Positions 1 through 12,735 of a DNA stretch of 64,000 nucleotides are shown here, in pieces. The position numbers and the translations under genes are program-made. The notes below the pieces were generated by a model. The model made no database searches, had not been told where the DNA came from, and was given only the letters and a program-made list of their open reading frames with translations. This DNA comes from Archilochus colubris (Eukaryota; Chordata; Aves; Apodiformes; Trochilidae), in NCBI GenBank assembly GCA_023079485.1, contig CM041092.1:4340627-4404626 (forward strand). Direction: 5' to 3'. Positions within the stretch are counted from its first letter, which is position 1; each line of letters starts with the position of its first letter.

Positions 1-863
1 ACAATCATTAGTGTCTTTAATGTGAAACAAAGCTTCTGGATAAGGGCTGCTAGCTGAAGATCAATATGAAAGATATCATTTCAGTTACAGCTTTAATAAC
101 TGTAACAATAGGGAGCCTGGCACCACTGGCTTTATGCATTAATGTAATTTAGAATCTACCAGGTACAAATCTTATCAAGCATTAGCAGTGGCGGCGTTGG
201 GATTTTCTAGGTAAGGAAACTGTGTGATAAATGGAAAGCATTTCAAAGGTAAACTTTCATGTAATCAGGCTCATCTGCCATAAAACCACAAACGAAGTGA
301 CATGAAGGGAAAAAATGGAAAAATTAAAACCAGTGGAGATTCTTGGAAAACGACGACGGTTTTTAAGGAACTGGTGGTGTATGGGAATGTACAGCACACA
401 TAGACACAAGGATGGCTCTTTTGTTGAGATCAGCATAAAAATCATACTGCCCACAAGACTGGGAGATCAAGAATTTCAGCCAAATTCACTGCAATACTCC
501 ATAAATAGAAATCCACACCTACCTGGGCATGAGTTGCATGGCTTTCAGCTAAAGATTACGAGGCTTTTCCCAGGCTACCAGCAAAGATCAGCAGGAGAAT
601 TATCTCTGCCTTCCTGCCAGGATCGACAGCTCCCCCCGACTGCAGCAAAAATACCTTTCCCACCCCATTTCCTCTATCCCACCTGCCTCTAAATCCCTCA
701 AGTCCCTTCTTGCTCTGTATTTCTCACAATCACCAGCTGATTGCCCCACCTTTTCAATATATTCATGGTGGTATCATCCTTATTCTTCTGCAACAGTTCT
801 ATTTCTTCCATGTTATTTCTTTTTCCAGCTTTTCAATCAATTGGTTAAAAATAAACAATTAAA

Positions 864-882
864 TAATAAATAAATAAATAAA
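864..882. repeat. (TAAA)n microsatellite
   Basis: A short run of TAAA units inside AT-rich sequence. A poly(T) run follows at about 1240-1253 and another at about 2085-2100. These are ordinary simple repeats. Confidence 0.85.
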
Positions 883-3800
883 TTGAAATTTAAAATTCAC
901 CCCACAGAGAAGAAAATCAGGCCTGAAAATATTAAAACCTAAACTTTGGATCTCCCCTGAAAAGTTATTTGTAAAATCTGATGCAACCAATTGGCAGTTT
1001 GTTAAGCAATTTGTTTAATTCCTTTCCAAATGTCTTCAGGTTTTAGTGCTTACAGGTGGCCACTTTAGATTTATACTTTAATTTTGAGAAAGTTCTAAAC
1101 TGGGAGCACTGAATTTTCAGTTTATCATTTGCTGATAAAAAATGGAAAGCTCAAAGTTGAAGTAGCCAACCAGAAAGAGTTGGCACCTGGCACTTTAAAT
1201 TTTAAGTATTAGGTTTGTTGGGTTTTGGTTTTGTTTTGGTTTTTTTTTTTTTTGTGTAATGAGGTTATAAACTAAGAGTCTGATTTCAGGACCACAATCA
1301 AGGGGAGTGATCTCTTCAGGATGATGAAGCTGTTGATGTGAAGCTCAGTTGGCCCAAAACTCGGGTCCAAATAACCACACAAAAGTTTGGAATCTTGTCT
1401 GGGTTTTCTACCTGCCTTGGGGCTAGAGATGTCATGAGAACAGATTCGTTCATCACAGCTGCAGTGCTCCCAGTTCTGGCCAGAGATGAAATATCCAGGA
1501 AAGCAATCTTTCTTGTAGAGCTCTGGGGGGTTGAGGAAAGTAAGAGAAAATGGGATAGAGTATTTCACCATCTTTCAAATCTTATTCCAAAACTGGGGAA
1601 AGATTTAGAGATTCAGATAGGATTAACACAGTTTTGCTTTATTTGGGGTTTTTTGCTGTACTCTTAAACACAGCTGGATCTTTTAGAATATTTGACAGCT
1701 CAGATAGTCAATAGACATGAAAAGAAAGGCATGAATTTTTAAAGTATTTAGGTGTACTCAGTAATGTCCCAAAGGAACATTGTAGTGTTGGTGTCTGAAA
1801 TACAAAAGGAAAAAAAAATTATTTTTTTTTATCCCCAAGGCTATATACTGAAAAACCAAGTTCCTTCTTGTTCTCAAGATAGAAGATCATGAGCCTTTGG
1901 AAGGGCAAGGTTTTCATTCCGGTCTGGCCATGGAAATGTGTGTATGCATGCACATCCATAAACACAAAATCACAGATGATCAAGTCCTTAATTAAGACTA
2001 CGAACCTCCCCCTGAAAAAAAAGCAATCAAACAGAAAAGAAAACATTGCCACGTAATAGTGACCAGGTTGGATTATTTAAAAATAATTTTTTTTTTTTTT
2101 AAAGTCTGACTTCGAGGGGAATTTGATCTGATTTAGGGCAGGAGAATGCTGATTTCAACTATGTGTCTAAGAATAGGCAGATTGCTTAACAAGGACTCTC
2201 TACTGTCTGTTTTAAAACTTCTTCTCAGAGCATTAAATAACATGTAGTAAGCATGTCCATACATTGTGCAACAACACATGTAGTTAGGGCATGCAAAATA
2301 AGAATTCAATCCCCGTTTTGTTGTATCAGTAGTGTAAATATTTCACTGCAGTAATAGAGCAAACAACAAAAAAAAAGAAACCCTGGTTCTTTACCTCTCC
2401 TGTCAGGCTGCATTGGGTCACTTTGTGTCACATGATGTGATGTAATGTAACTCAATGCAAGGAGACACATGTCCCTTCTCATTGGAAATGTAAAGAAATG
2501 GAGCTTACTTTTTGCCTGTGGGAAGCTCTGCAGGTCAGGTGCCCAAGACGAGATATGGGAAGCTTGATATCATCTCAGTTTCAGTACCTACATATTTCAA
2601 ATCTTATGTCATTTTGAAAGGAAATGTGTTAGGTGGCACAATTTAGCCATAAAGCAGTAGTTAATAAAGAAAGCATTTGAAGAACATAATTCCACTGCTT
2701 CTGTTCCTTGTCACAGAGTACCCTACCACGGATTGCCAAGGAGATTCTTTTATACAATACTTTCAAGCATACTTTTTGAAATCTACACTGTAAAACATGA
2801 AAGCCTTCAGAGAAACCTTATCCTGCTAAAAAGCAGACGAGTACAGAATCAAGGGAACAAAATTGATTCATGATTAAGCCAGAACAAGACCTTTTTTTTG
2901 TTGTTGTTGTTGAAAAACAGTGAGACAGTTAAACACGGAGAATACAGACAAGGGAAATGCACAGGACCTGGGGCCAAGTTCCCCTCTCAGTTTCACAAGC
3001 TTAATTGAGGAATAATTCCATTTCAATTAATAGAGTTAATATGATGGGAACAGAATTATCTACATAATGAGGATGATTGAAACATCACACTTGACCAGGC
3101 TCTGAAGCAGACTATATAGCATGCAAAGGAGATATACATCATCCTCAGGCCTCTTTTGCAGGTTGAGAAGCAGAAGAATGTAATCAAAATCTCTTGGCAG
3201 GACAATGTTTAAGCTGGGACTGAGAGAAACATGGCAAGTTCCAGTCCAACTCCTTCTCTACTTGATTGCAATAAATACAGCAGGAGGTTATCAGGAAAGC
3301 CAAGGGAAATGGTGCATATACAAAATATAATCTCTCTGACATCTGATATGTTGCTATCTCACTCCTGGAGCAAAGAGGTGTAGCTTCATAGTGTGTTGGG
3401 ACATTTAGCATCAGGATAGTGACTTCAGTACTATTTATGTGTCTCTATATTTGAATGCCACTGTTTACAGGATAAAATAGCAGAAAGATCAGGAGCCTGG
3501 GATGCACGCTCAGAGCAGATGCAGGAAATCAGATGTTCTTTCTAGCAAAATAACACAAGAATGTGTGGAATGGACTATGAAAAGATGAAGTGGATACCAA
3601 AGCGCTGGGATCAGTTCAATTGGAATTAGATGTTGAATTACAGAACATAATGGTGTTCATGGGGTTCTGTCTAGCTAAAATCTCATGTCTAGGTTTTCCT
3701 AGTCAGCTCAGTTTCCTTACCAGGAGAGCTCAAAGGCTTCGTCTTGCAGAGTTTGGGAACAAGAAAGTTTTGAGCTACAAGAACTTGGTCCAACCCTATT

Positions 3801-5225
3801 TTTGTCCTTTGGCTTTGAACAAGCTAAAGCAAAGGAGGGAGCATTTGTAGTTGTTTCACTTTTTTTACACCAAGTTCATAGTTTTTGGCATACTTGTGAT
3901 AGAATGAAGGGAGGTAGTGTCTTTTTTCCCTTTTTTTCTTCTAAACTCTTGTTGGTCAGGATCACTCTGAGAAACAAAAACCTCAGTCTGTCCCTACTCT
4001 TGAACAAAATCTCACACCCTAGGTAATGAGTAAAAAAAAATCATACTATCAAAAGTTTCCACTAGTATTCTATAGATTATGATGAAGCCCATAATTTCAA
4101 GTGAAGAAATACATATTTACCCCTCCTACTACTCTGTGTTTTCTGAAGAACTACTAACACTACCCTAAGAAGATATTGTCTGAATGTTTCTTTATTAGTT
4201 AGAAAAAGCATACTCTACTTTCCTGAGTGTTTTGAAGAATAAAAGGGATTTGTTGGTGGAAAAAAAATGCAATATTTCTCTTTTCCAATGATACTTAACA
4301 GAGTGAATGAACAGTAGGTAGCATTAGACTGAAAGGAAGAATGTACAAACCATCCTGCATCACAGCATCTGATACTCCCTTAAGGAAAAGGTTCATGATT
4401 TAAGGAAACCACCAACTGGTTGGGAAGAAGAGAAAGGTGTAGGCTGGATTGCCCATCTTTCCAGCAGATAGACATTAATTAAGGTGGGAACTCTGGACAG
4501 ACATCTTTCAGGATGAAGACAGGGTTCCTGGTCCTGCCCCATACTCTTACACCTTTGGTGACACCTCAAAACACCAGATTGCTGAGAAGAACCTCGTGTC
4601 TCCAAATCTACTGCCAGCATCAGAGACAAAAGGGGATCTTGAGGGGCAAAAACAGATGAAAAGAAATTTGAAACAAAAGTAGTGGAGGGCTTTGGATAAC
4701 AAATTAAATAATATTTTCACAACCAAGCTTTCTTTTTTGCCTCACAACATACAAAGTACAACAGGGAAAAAGGCCATATCTGAAGAGGAGAAAATAAAAC
4801 AAAGCCAAAACCTCTTTAGTTTTCTTACCTTTTTTAAAATTAGTCCTATCGGCTTAAAAATGGGATGGTTTTATTATTTGTTTGGGGTTTTTTTTAATGT
4901 TTACATCATGGTTTCTATGAAACTCAAAGGGATTTGCAGGCTTTAAGCAATGCATTGATCTTGTCAAACATGTCCCAATTTGTAGGCAACTCTTGATGAT
5001 ATTACAAATGTTTCATTCTTTCACTTAATGCTTGGAAAACAGTGGTGAGTTCTTCAAAATGAGGAGGCAATACTTCAGTTGGGAAGGTCTTTCAGTATCA
5101 AGCTTCACTTCAAAGAACTGTATTTTCAGGCAACTTTCAGTGTGGGAAAGCCAACATTTTGGAGTCAACATCTCTTCTGGCTTCCCCGATTTTTAAAAGA
5201 AAATAATAAAATAATTTAAAAATTG

Positions 5226-5260
<35 letters not shown>
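5226..5260. repeat. Poly(A) run of about 35 bases
   Basis: An uninterrupted A tract that ends abruptly in CCCC and is followed by a more GC- and CpG-rich segment. It could be the tail of an inserted retroposon on the plus strand, but the sequence to its left shows no SINE, LINE or processed-mRNA character. It could equally be a simple expansion. Its exact length may be affected by assembly. Confidence 0.9.
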
Positions 5261-5262
<2 letters not shown>

Positions 5263-6720
5263 CCAGCCAAGCCATTTGGCAGTGAGTTGTGTCTCTGTAG
5301 CATCAGCTGCTTCACCTGTAATCTCTAGTGCTGCTCTGCCCTCTTGTGCTGCTGCAACCACAGAGCAGCCGCCCGCGCCTTTGTGCGGCAACCGTGCGCT
5401 GAAAATCCCCCCCTGTCACTTCTCACTTTTTCTGGCAAGTTCAAGGTCAGTGCCGAGCTATTTTCAGCTCATCTCTTCTTGATCCATGCAGAGAAATGAC
5501 AAGGTAACGTGATTTGGGGTCAGCTGTATTACAGGAACCGTTACATAAACGGAGAAAGTGGAAATCAATCCTAGCTGACAGTGTCTTCAGGATAATCAGC
5601 GCTCACTCCATGCCGCTGTCAGCTCTCCTGCATCAAACACCATGTTACTTCTGTCAGATCTCTTTAACAAAACCCTATTCTCACTTTTGGCAAAGTAAAT
5701 AAATATTTCGCCTGGGCTCGCGTTTTAATTCATTGTTTAGAGAACTTTAGCACTTTGGACTTGCAAAGAGTCCTCGTTTCTACGGGAAAAGACATCACAG
5801 CCTCTCGTGTCCATTTCTGCCTGCAAAAGGGCGTTGGCAAAGATACAGTTTGCCAGTCTGATGAAATTACCCCATTCTTCCCATTTTGTGCTTGAGTTCT
5901 TCACACAGAGCACCGTCCTCCAATTCTCCGTCACCGAGCAGCCCCCAAGTGCTTACCTAACCCACCCTCATCCTCACCCCGACCCGATCAGGGCTTCTTC
6001 CCTAACATTTTAGGACACCTTCCCTCAATTTGTCTGATTATTATTACTTCATCTGAACCATTTCCTCCCTTAACTAGACATCTTCCCTAACATGGAATTA
6101 TGAACATATCAGTTCACAAGATGCGCCGCGTTAGCCGCATCTCGATGGCAGCACATGGCGTGTCACTTTAGGGAAAGAGCACTGATTCCATCCCACCCAC
6201 CTTGTCCTCCCCTGAAACTGCCAAGCCCGCAGTTCCCCACCAAAGAACAATTTGCCATAATATTAGCTGTCAGTAAATTCAAAGACGGGACTCCTAAAGC
6301 TATAAAATGGATTAGAAGCAATTTAAAAAAGAATTAACAAACTAGAGTAAGAGTATACTGTCAACAAACAAATGCTTCATCATAGCACTGTAATTTGGAA
6401 TTTTAATTACCCCTCTGCTTCTGTAACAAAACAATGTCTGAACTGGCAGCCATTTGAATCTCTCACAGGTCATTGAGCATTCTAGTTAATTACTCTATGA
6501 ATAGCCTGTTTTTCTCCCCTCTGGAAACACGTTTCTAATGGCAGTCAAGGTCTGACAAATGTGTCATCTACATAATTAGCTAGGAAGCAACACAAAACAT
6601 TAAACATGCTTTGTGCCGACAACTATCAAAACATTTCATTTGTTGTCAATTATTCATTACTTTGTAGGTTCTGAAGGGGTTGTTATTATGGAAATAAGTC
6701 CAGATGCTAACAAGGTTAGA
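5261..6720. promoter_or_regulatory. Candidate conserved noncoding block in ARHGAP15 intron
   Basis: This stretch is unique sequence with no repeat character. Its first half (5340-6180) has more CpG than its neighbours. Its second half (6360-6720) is rich in TAATTA-type homeodomain cores, ACAAT-type Sox cores and TGACA motifs in a compact, non-repetitive run. The human ARHGAP15 to ZEB2 interval is known to hold many deeply conserved enhancers, so an enhancer cluster is a reasonable reading. Conservation itself could not be measured here. No coding exon was found in it. Confidence 0.3.
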
Positions 6721-7000
6721 GTTTTTTATTCAAATTAGTAATCAGAGGACTAACTTTAAAAAATGTATCCCATATACGTTTATGGCAGTGTTCAATCAGT
6801 ACTAAATTATAAATGAATTTAGTTAAGTTCAAGTTAAAATAGCCATGGCAGAGCACATACACTAATTTGTAGAGTTGCATCTCTCTTTGAAGTTTTAGGA
6901 TCTAAGCTGAAGTAGCAAACTTTCAGAACCTTTGGCAAGACTAATTTGTGCTTGGTAAATAGAGTAAAGATTTTCACAGCATGAGATAATGTAAGATTGC

Positions 7001-7039
7001 AAAAGAAAAAAAGAAAAGAAAAAAAAAAGGAAAAAAAAA
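7001..7039. repeat. A/G-rich simple repeat
   Basis: A purine run made mostly of A with scattered G. A similar A-rich run ending in GAAA units lies at 7436-7478. Both are low-complexity and both produce spurious Phe-rich frames on the minus strand. Confidence 0.85.
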
Positions 7040-7435
7040 CCTGGAGGTTTTTTGAACCTTTTTTCTACCCTTCTGTCACACTGAGTAAAAGTCAAAATCA
7101 GCAATTCCGACTCATATAATATCTTGTCTGAACTTCAGTTTGGTTTAACAAGAAGCCAAACCAGTTACATTCACCACTCCCTTAATAGAGCTGAAATGAA
7201 TTTAGCTTTGCTTTTAAGAAGAAATAGGTGCTGGTTATTTCTTTTTTCTATGATCTCATTATGATGCTGCCTGTCAAGCTATGCTGCTGAAACGGTACAG
7301 TGAAAATATTTGGAGGAGAAATAAATGGGGAGTTTAACAATAAAATTAACCTCCTTTTTAGCCAAAATTATTTCAGTTGAAGTGCTGTAACATAAATATA
7401 CGAGAAAGAATGCCTTCTCATAGGGCTTAGATATG

Positions 7436-7478
7436 AAAAAAAAAAAAAATAAAAAAAAAAGAAAGAAAGAAAGGGGGG
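7436..7478. repeat. Poly(A)/(GAAA)n simple repeat
   Basis: A long A tract passes into four GAAA units and then a short G run. It is an ordinary low-complexity tract. Confidence 0.85.
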
Positions 7479-8559
7479 AGGAGAAGGGTGAGGAAATATT
7501 CAGAAAAACAAAAGGCTCATTTTGTCCTGGAAAAAACACCTGAACACTAAATGCTGATCCTGAAAAAGGGATGGGAGGCAGCTTGCATAGGTCCAGTGAG
7601 AAAAAATTGCTTCTTGAAGGTAAATTGAACCCTAAAATATTCTAATACATTAACATTTTCCCTTCAGCCTTTAAGTTATAGGATCTCATGGTGTATAGGA
7701 CATACGTGATCATGCAGAGGCTCCTCTGGGGAGCAGCTCCTCAGGTTAGAGGAAGGGACACGGTTATGAAATGGATTAAAAACTGTAGACAAGGGCTGAA
7801 CAAGTCAGTCTGCAAATTACCACACACATCAGAGAGCTGATCAAGGTTTTGAAAGCACAAAAGAGGTTTGAATCCAGCAAGGGGACATATGACACACTTC
7901 ATTTCTCATTTTCCTACAGTAGAAAGAAGAAGGACTAATGTTGCTCAACAGATTTCTTCTTTTTTGGACAGTATTCAAGTGCAAGAAGTGGAACTGGACT
8001 GTGTTTATGGACTCAGTGCTTTCTTACCTACCCTGAAATACTGGGGGCTAGCAAGGTGTAAGCTTCTTTTTTAATAAAAGTCACCACACTTGTCATAGGA
8101 AGCTCATATATTTTCCTACATCTGTCCCAATGCTACTGCATGATCTGTGTAACACCTTGAAAGGAACACAGTGAGTTTCTTACAGTGATCAAAGGAGATG
8201 AATCCATAATGGATTAGTGCATGACAGTAAAATTTGTAGAGAATTAAGCCTGAGAAGTCACAATTAAAGCACAATACAGAGAATATTTTTCCCCTTCCAC
8301 CTCAAATGTATGAGATGAGGTTTTCTGCTTTGCAGAATATTTTGTCAAGATCTGGCTTTTTCCTCCAGGAAAAGAAGTAAACTAAGAAAAATTAAAGAAT
8401 CCTCAAAAACTTTCCCTAAATAAACTCTACTGTAAAAGAAGCTCTGATCATCTCTCAGAGATTGAAATAATCCATTTTCAGCTAAAACTACCCACAGCAA
8501 TGGAACTGAAAATACTCTAAAAGAGGGCTGGAGTCTGTCTTGTAATTAACATTAAACAG

Positions 8560-9500
8560 ATAACATATTTATGAGGAAGTCAAAATATTTTGGAAGCCGA
8601 TAATCCTGTAAGCCTTAACAGGGTATAAAAACAACAAATAAATGCAAAGTGTTACTGTTACACATGCCTGCCTGATCAATGGTTTTCACATATTGATCTA
8701 TAAATGGAGTTGACAGTCTGTGTTGGCTGCACATTTTCCAAGCAGCTCTATTTTTGTACAAAACCAATACGGGCAATTACCTTTGTTTGAGATGCCAAGT
8801 CTTATCAATTCAATGTGATTTAGTGTCATTTTAATTAAATATCAGGATCTACTTCAGGACAATCTATACAAACAAAGCCTCAAACTTGACTATAAGCTTC
8901 ATTTGAAGTAAACACGCACAAGCCCTGCAATTGCAAAATATGGCTCAAAAACTCCACTAAACAGAAGGCTTATATTTTTAGCAATTTTATTTCTGTCTTT
9001 TTGGCTAGCCATAACTTTGGCAAGTGTTGTATAATCACAGGAGTAAGAAACAAAAGAAGATTGCTTCCCCTTTCCCTGATAATGTATTAGAGAGATAAAT
9101 AAACCTACCAGTTTGTTTAATCTAATCAGGAAAAGCTCTAATACATTAACATTTTGGAATGTCTAAAGAGGTTCTAATTCTTAATATAGATGCCAATAAA
9201 AAAAGACATTTCATTGTTTGAAGTTGTTCTGAATGAAGCAAAATGCACTTCCCTGGGGTTTAGCAGATGAAAATAGCAAATATTCATTTACGTTGCTAGT
9301 TCAGACACCAACATTAAGCACAGAAAGAGCCCTTGCTCTGTGTCCAGCTTCCTGATTTGTGTTCTTTAAACTCTGCATTAATATCAATTTCAACCTTTGC
9401 ACAGAGCTCAAGCATTTCCATCGTAAATAAATGACAAAAATCCCCAAGAATCTACATTTAGCTTCTGCATCAGTCAGCTTATGCCTTCCACATTTGCATC
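8560..9500. promoter_or_regulatory. Candidate conserved noncoding block
   Basis: A unique AT-rich stretch dense in transcription-factor-like cores, including GATAA, TATTGAT, TTAATTAAA and CAATTA, and free of recognisable repeats. It sits within an ARHGAP15 intron. No open frame here resembles a protein. The call rests on texture only and needs an alignment to other amniotes. Confidence 0.22.
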
Positions 9501-10276
9501 TTTACTACTATAAAATGCACAAGTGCATATGGCCCTACTGATGTATGATGCATATCCTTCTTTGTCACACTACAGCAAATAATCTGTCCACCTCCAAAAG
9601 TATAGCCCCAGGTGTACTTAAAAGCATCAGAGCAAATGCTTGAGAAGACAACAAATTCCTTAGAGAAAATTATCTATTTGCTTCTCCATAAATCACCAAC
9701 CTTCCTTCTAGTTTTGTACTTGGGTTTTTTGCCCTTTCTTGTCCAGAGTTTGGGTCAATTTTTTTCCAAAACATGTTTAGAGAAATGTGTTTCTATTGAT
9801 TGTTCAAAATGTGCCAAATGGTGATTGCCTGAATCCATTGAAGTCAGTAGGTTCTGCATAGGTTGGGTAAAAAAGAGTTGACCCATTTGTTAATAGGACA
9901 CAGCATATAGGGGATGAAGGAGTAATAAAATGGAGCCCCCGTATGCAGCTATTTGTAGAAAAATCTCTTCAATGACAGGACAAAAATATTCAGTCAATAT
10001 TCAATTCAAACAGAAAATAAGCACAATCAGAGGACATATTATAGATTACAAGGAAACAAGGAAACAAGGAACAAGGAAAATTTCCATATAGAAACATCAG
10101 GATAAATCCATTTTGTTCTCTATCACAAAATAATTGGCTTTGCTTAACATACTGGGAATATGGATATTTTAGCAGGGTTTCATGTGCCTTTAAATGCAAA
10201 AGTGAAGACTGTGAATATAAGTGCACTGGAAAAGAGATCCACACATTTTAGAACAAAATTTCTAAGTGGATATCTA

Positions 10277-10292
10277 TACATGTATACATGTA
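10277..10292. repeat. 16-bp perfect palindrome of alternating TACATGTA
   Basis: Two TACATGTA units abut and make a perfect 16-base palindrome within a longer alternating purine-pyrimidine stretch. It may be no more than a short microsatellite. Confidence 0.8.
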
Positions 10293-11029
10293 TATAGTTG
10301 GACTCTGCTTTTTCAGACCACTTGGGACAGGCAGAACTTACTCTCCCCCATCACTTTTCCCTGAATCCTTCTCAACTCCCATGCAGAGATTGAGCTATGG
10401 CAGCAGGCAACTGATAGAGGCAATTGATATTTCACTTCTCTTTCAACTTGAATTTCACACCCTTTAAAGCATGCATTTGGAAACGTTTGGATCCTTAGGA
10501 ATTCTGCTTGGAGTTTGGGCGTTAGCAAACAACTTTAAGAGGCTTAGTTAAGTAAACACGCCAAAAGACTTTCAGCCTGTCAATATCTAGTCAGAAAATT
10601 CTGCATGGCAAAAAGAGATGAAAAGAAATGAAATAGAAAGGAAATTAGTAGCATGGCAAGCTTTCAATCTATTATGTCGGAGCCAAGTTTGCTTGGTGAA
10701 ATGACATATACTCAGGAAAATTCTGCTTTTATGTAATTAGCTACTAAACAAATGTAACACAAAGCAACTTCTCAGCTCTCAGCCAGTGCATAGATATTGT
10801 ACCTGCTATGGTTAGTGGGATGCAGCAGTGAATATTTATGCCTAATTTAACTTTTTAGGGCCCTTGCACTGGAACAGTCCAGCATACTATCCCCAAAACT
10901 AAAGTTATGTAACAAGGTAATATCAACAATGAGAAACTGCATGATAAAATCCTGCCCAAAAGTGAAAAATGCTAATTTTGTCTCATTTAGCAGCTGGATA
11001 CAGAAATGCTCATTAGTTTTAAGAGGGTT

Positions 11030-11350
11030 AATCCTTTTAACTTTTGCATATTGATATGCCAATTATGCCTAATTGTACAAGAGGCATCAGTCAAGGTAAT
11101 AGTGCATAAACACATGAAAGTTATTAAGTACATCCCAACATGTAATAAAGTAGGTGTTAATTGGTAGCTGAGTTCTGCAGGCTATTGAGGTGGATAATTC
11201 ATTGAGAGATGGATCACTTGTAATTTCTCTACATAATTCCTTTTGCAGTCTCATGCTGTGATGTTTTCATGCTTGTCAAAAACAACTGCAGCCTAGTGCC
11301 TTTTGTTAAACACAGCCAATAAAATATGTTAGGCATCATTAAATATACTT
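11030..11350. promoter_or_regulatory. Candidate conserved noncoding block
   Basis: Unique, AT-rich, repeat-free sequence with many homeodomain-like TAATT cores and TTGTCAA/GCATAA elements, lying about 1.2 kb beyond the 3' border of the ARHGAP15 coding exon on the minus strand. It looks like the other enhancer-type blocks in this intron. No protein-like frame is present. Conservation is not tested. Confidence 0.22.
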
Positions 11351-12570
11351 AACTTTTAAACTTTTTCAAAGGTACAGTTCTTCCTGGTAATACATTATAG
11401 TATTCCCAGTAAATTACTATAAGCATTGTTGCAGGTTTGCAATGGAGGAACGTTGCACATCAGATAAAAAGGAAGAAACGTACAGTGCATCTGTGGCAAA
11501 CAATATAATCTAAATAAAAGGTAAATTAGTATCTTATCAGCTGCTGAGAACTAAACAGATCTTTCTTTCCAGAAATAGAAGGTGAAGTGATTTAAGCTAT
11601 ACCAGAGAAATCACTGATGAAAATAATTTATGTCTAAAGAAGCCTGGATTTTGAGTTGAACTTTGAGTGAAAAGGGGAAAAAATACAGCTGCTATTGTAA
11701 GCTTCCCCCTACAACAATAACTTTGTTAGAAAGCTGAATATTTCATAGAAATCTATTGCATCAACAGAACTAAAAATTAATGGCTGGCATGGTTGTGAGA
11801 AGTGACCTGGGACTCTGTCCCTAGCTGACACAGTTTTCCCCTTCATTTGCATTCTGTGAGAACAAAATCGATCTGGAGTCCAAAAAGTGGCTACCATTGC
11901 ATAAATAATTTTGTAACATCATATGGCCTCAGCTGCAAGTTGCCACCATTATGGAAGAAAATTAACCAGGGGAGACTCATACCAATCAGTTTGTTTAGTA
12001 GCTCAGAAGGAGTACAGGGGCAGGGACACAACTGGCAATAGAGTTCATCACTAACTATTTAATTTAAAAAAAATAATGGCAATGGATAAAAAAATTACTC
12101 AACTCTTTCAACTCTGTCAACTATTAAAATAATAATTTCAGTGTTTGGGTTTTTTTATAATTAATTCATTCTTACAGTAGTAGTGGTTTTTGCTTTGGAC
12201 AGGGCTGTCCTTTATTTACAGAGTTGTTATGTTCACTTCTTTACTTTTTTCTGTTTTTAAAGTCAGTTCTTGACATATATCTGATCCTGTAAGTACTATT
12301 CTCCACAGCAGCCATACTTAAGTACTGTAACACTTGAGAGCTGAAATACTGAGGAAATGAGTAGGTCACAGCCACCAAAGCCAAACTCTCTTTCATTGAA
12401 GACAAATTGTTGTTCCAATGCCTACCCATGCTCCTAAAAATGTATAAGTGCCATAAAGCCCTTCTTACAAGGACTGATCACGAAAAGAATGTCTTTAACA
12501 CACTTAAGAGAATTCTGTAGGTTTTTAAAAAATTGCAAGACTCAGAAAATAGTAGAAGCATTTTACTTAC

Positions 12571-12735
12571 AGGCTCAGTGACTTTCATGTTCTCAGACAG
12601 AATCATAGATTTGCTTTGGCTCAGTCTATCATGGTGACTGTTGGCATTTTTGATCCTCATTTGAACAGCCCCTGCACTGTGGTGGGCAGGATTAGGCTTT
12701 GCAGAGGCTGTGTCAGAAGCTGTAGACCTCTCCAT
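12571..12735 (-). CDS. ARHGAP15: ARHGAP15 first coding exon (N-terminal 55 residues)
   Basis: ARHGAP15 is a cytosolic RhoGAP with a PH domain and a C-terminal GAP domain that switches off Rac in blood cells. This exon encodes only the N-terminal tail ahead of the PH domain. The exon spans 12571-12750: the acceptor reads TTATGTCCTTCAG, 15 bases of 5' UTR follow, then the ATG at 12735-12733 in the context ACCATGG. The frame gives exactly 55 codons, ending in VTEP just before a GTAAGT donor (phase 0). The stretch GAVQMRIKNANSHHDRLSQS is identical to my recollection of the human protein, and the human exon also encodes 55 residues up to this point. The remaining residues vary, as expected for a flexible tail. 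The rest of the gene lies to the left, outside this window. Confidence 0.93.

Larger units (their letters stand above)
1..12570 (-). other. ARHGAP15: ARHGAP15 intron 2 (left part of window)
   Basis: This stretch lies downstream, on the minus strand, of the first coding exon of ARHGAP15. I looked on both strands for the next exon, which in human starts with an ISRHRRN-like peptide and leads into the PH domain, and did not find it. The stretch is therefore read as intron, which fits the very long introns of this gene in other vertebrates. It holds simple A/T repeats, several unique regulatory-looking blocks listed separately, and no CR1 copy that I could recognise. Open frames here are short and have no family resemblance. 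Confidence 0.7.
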
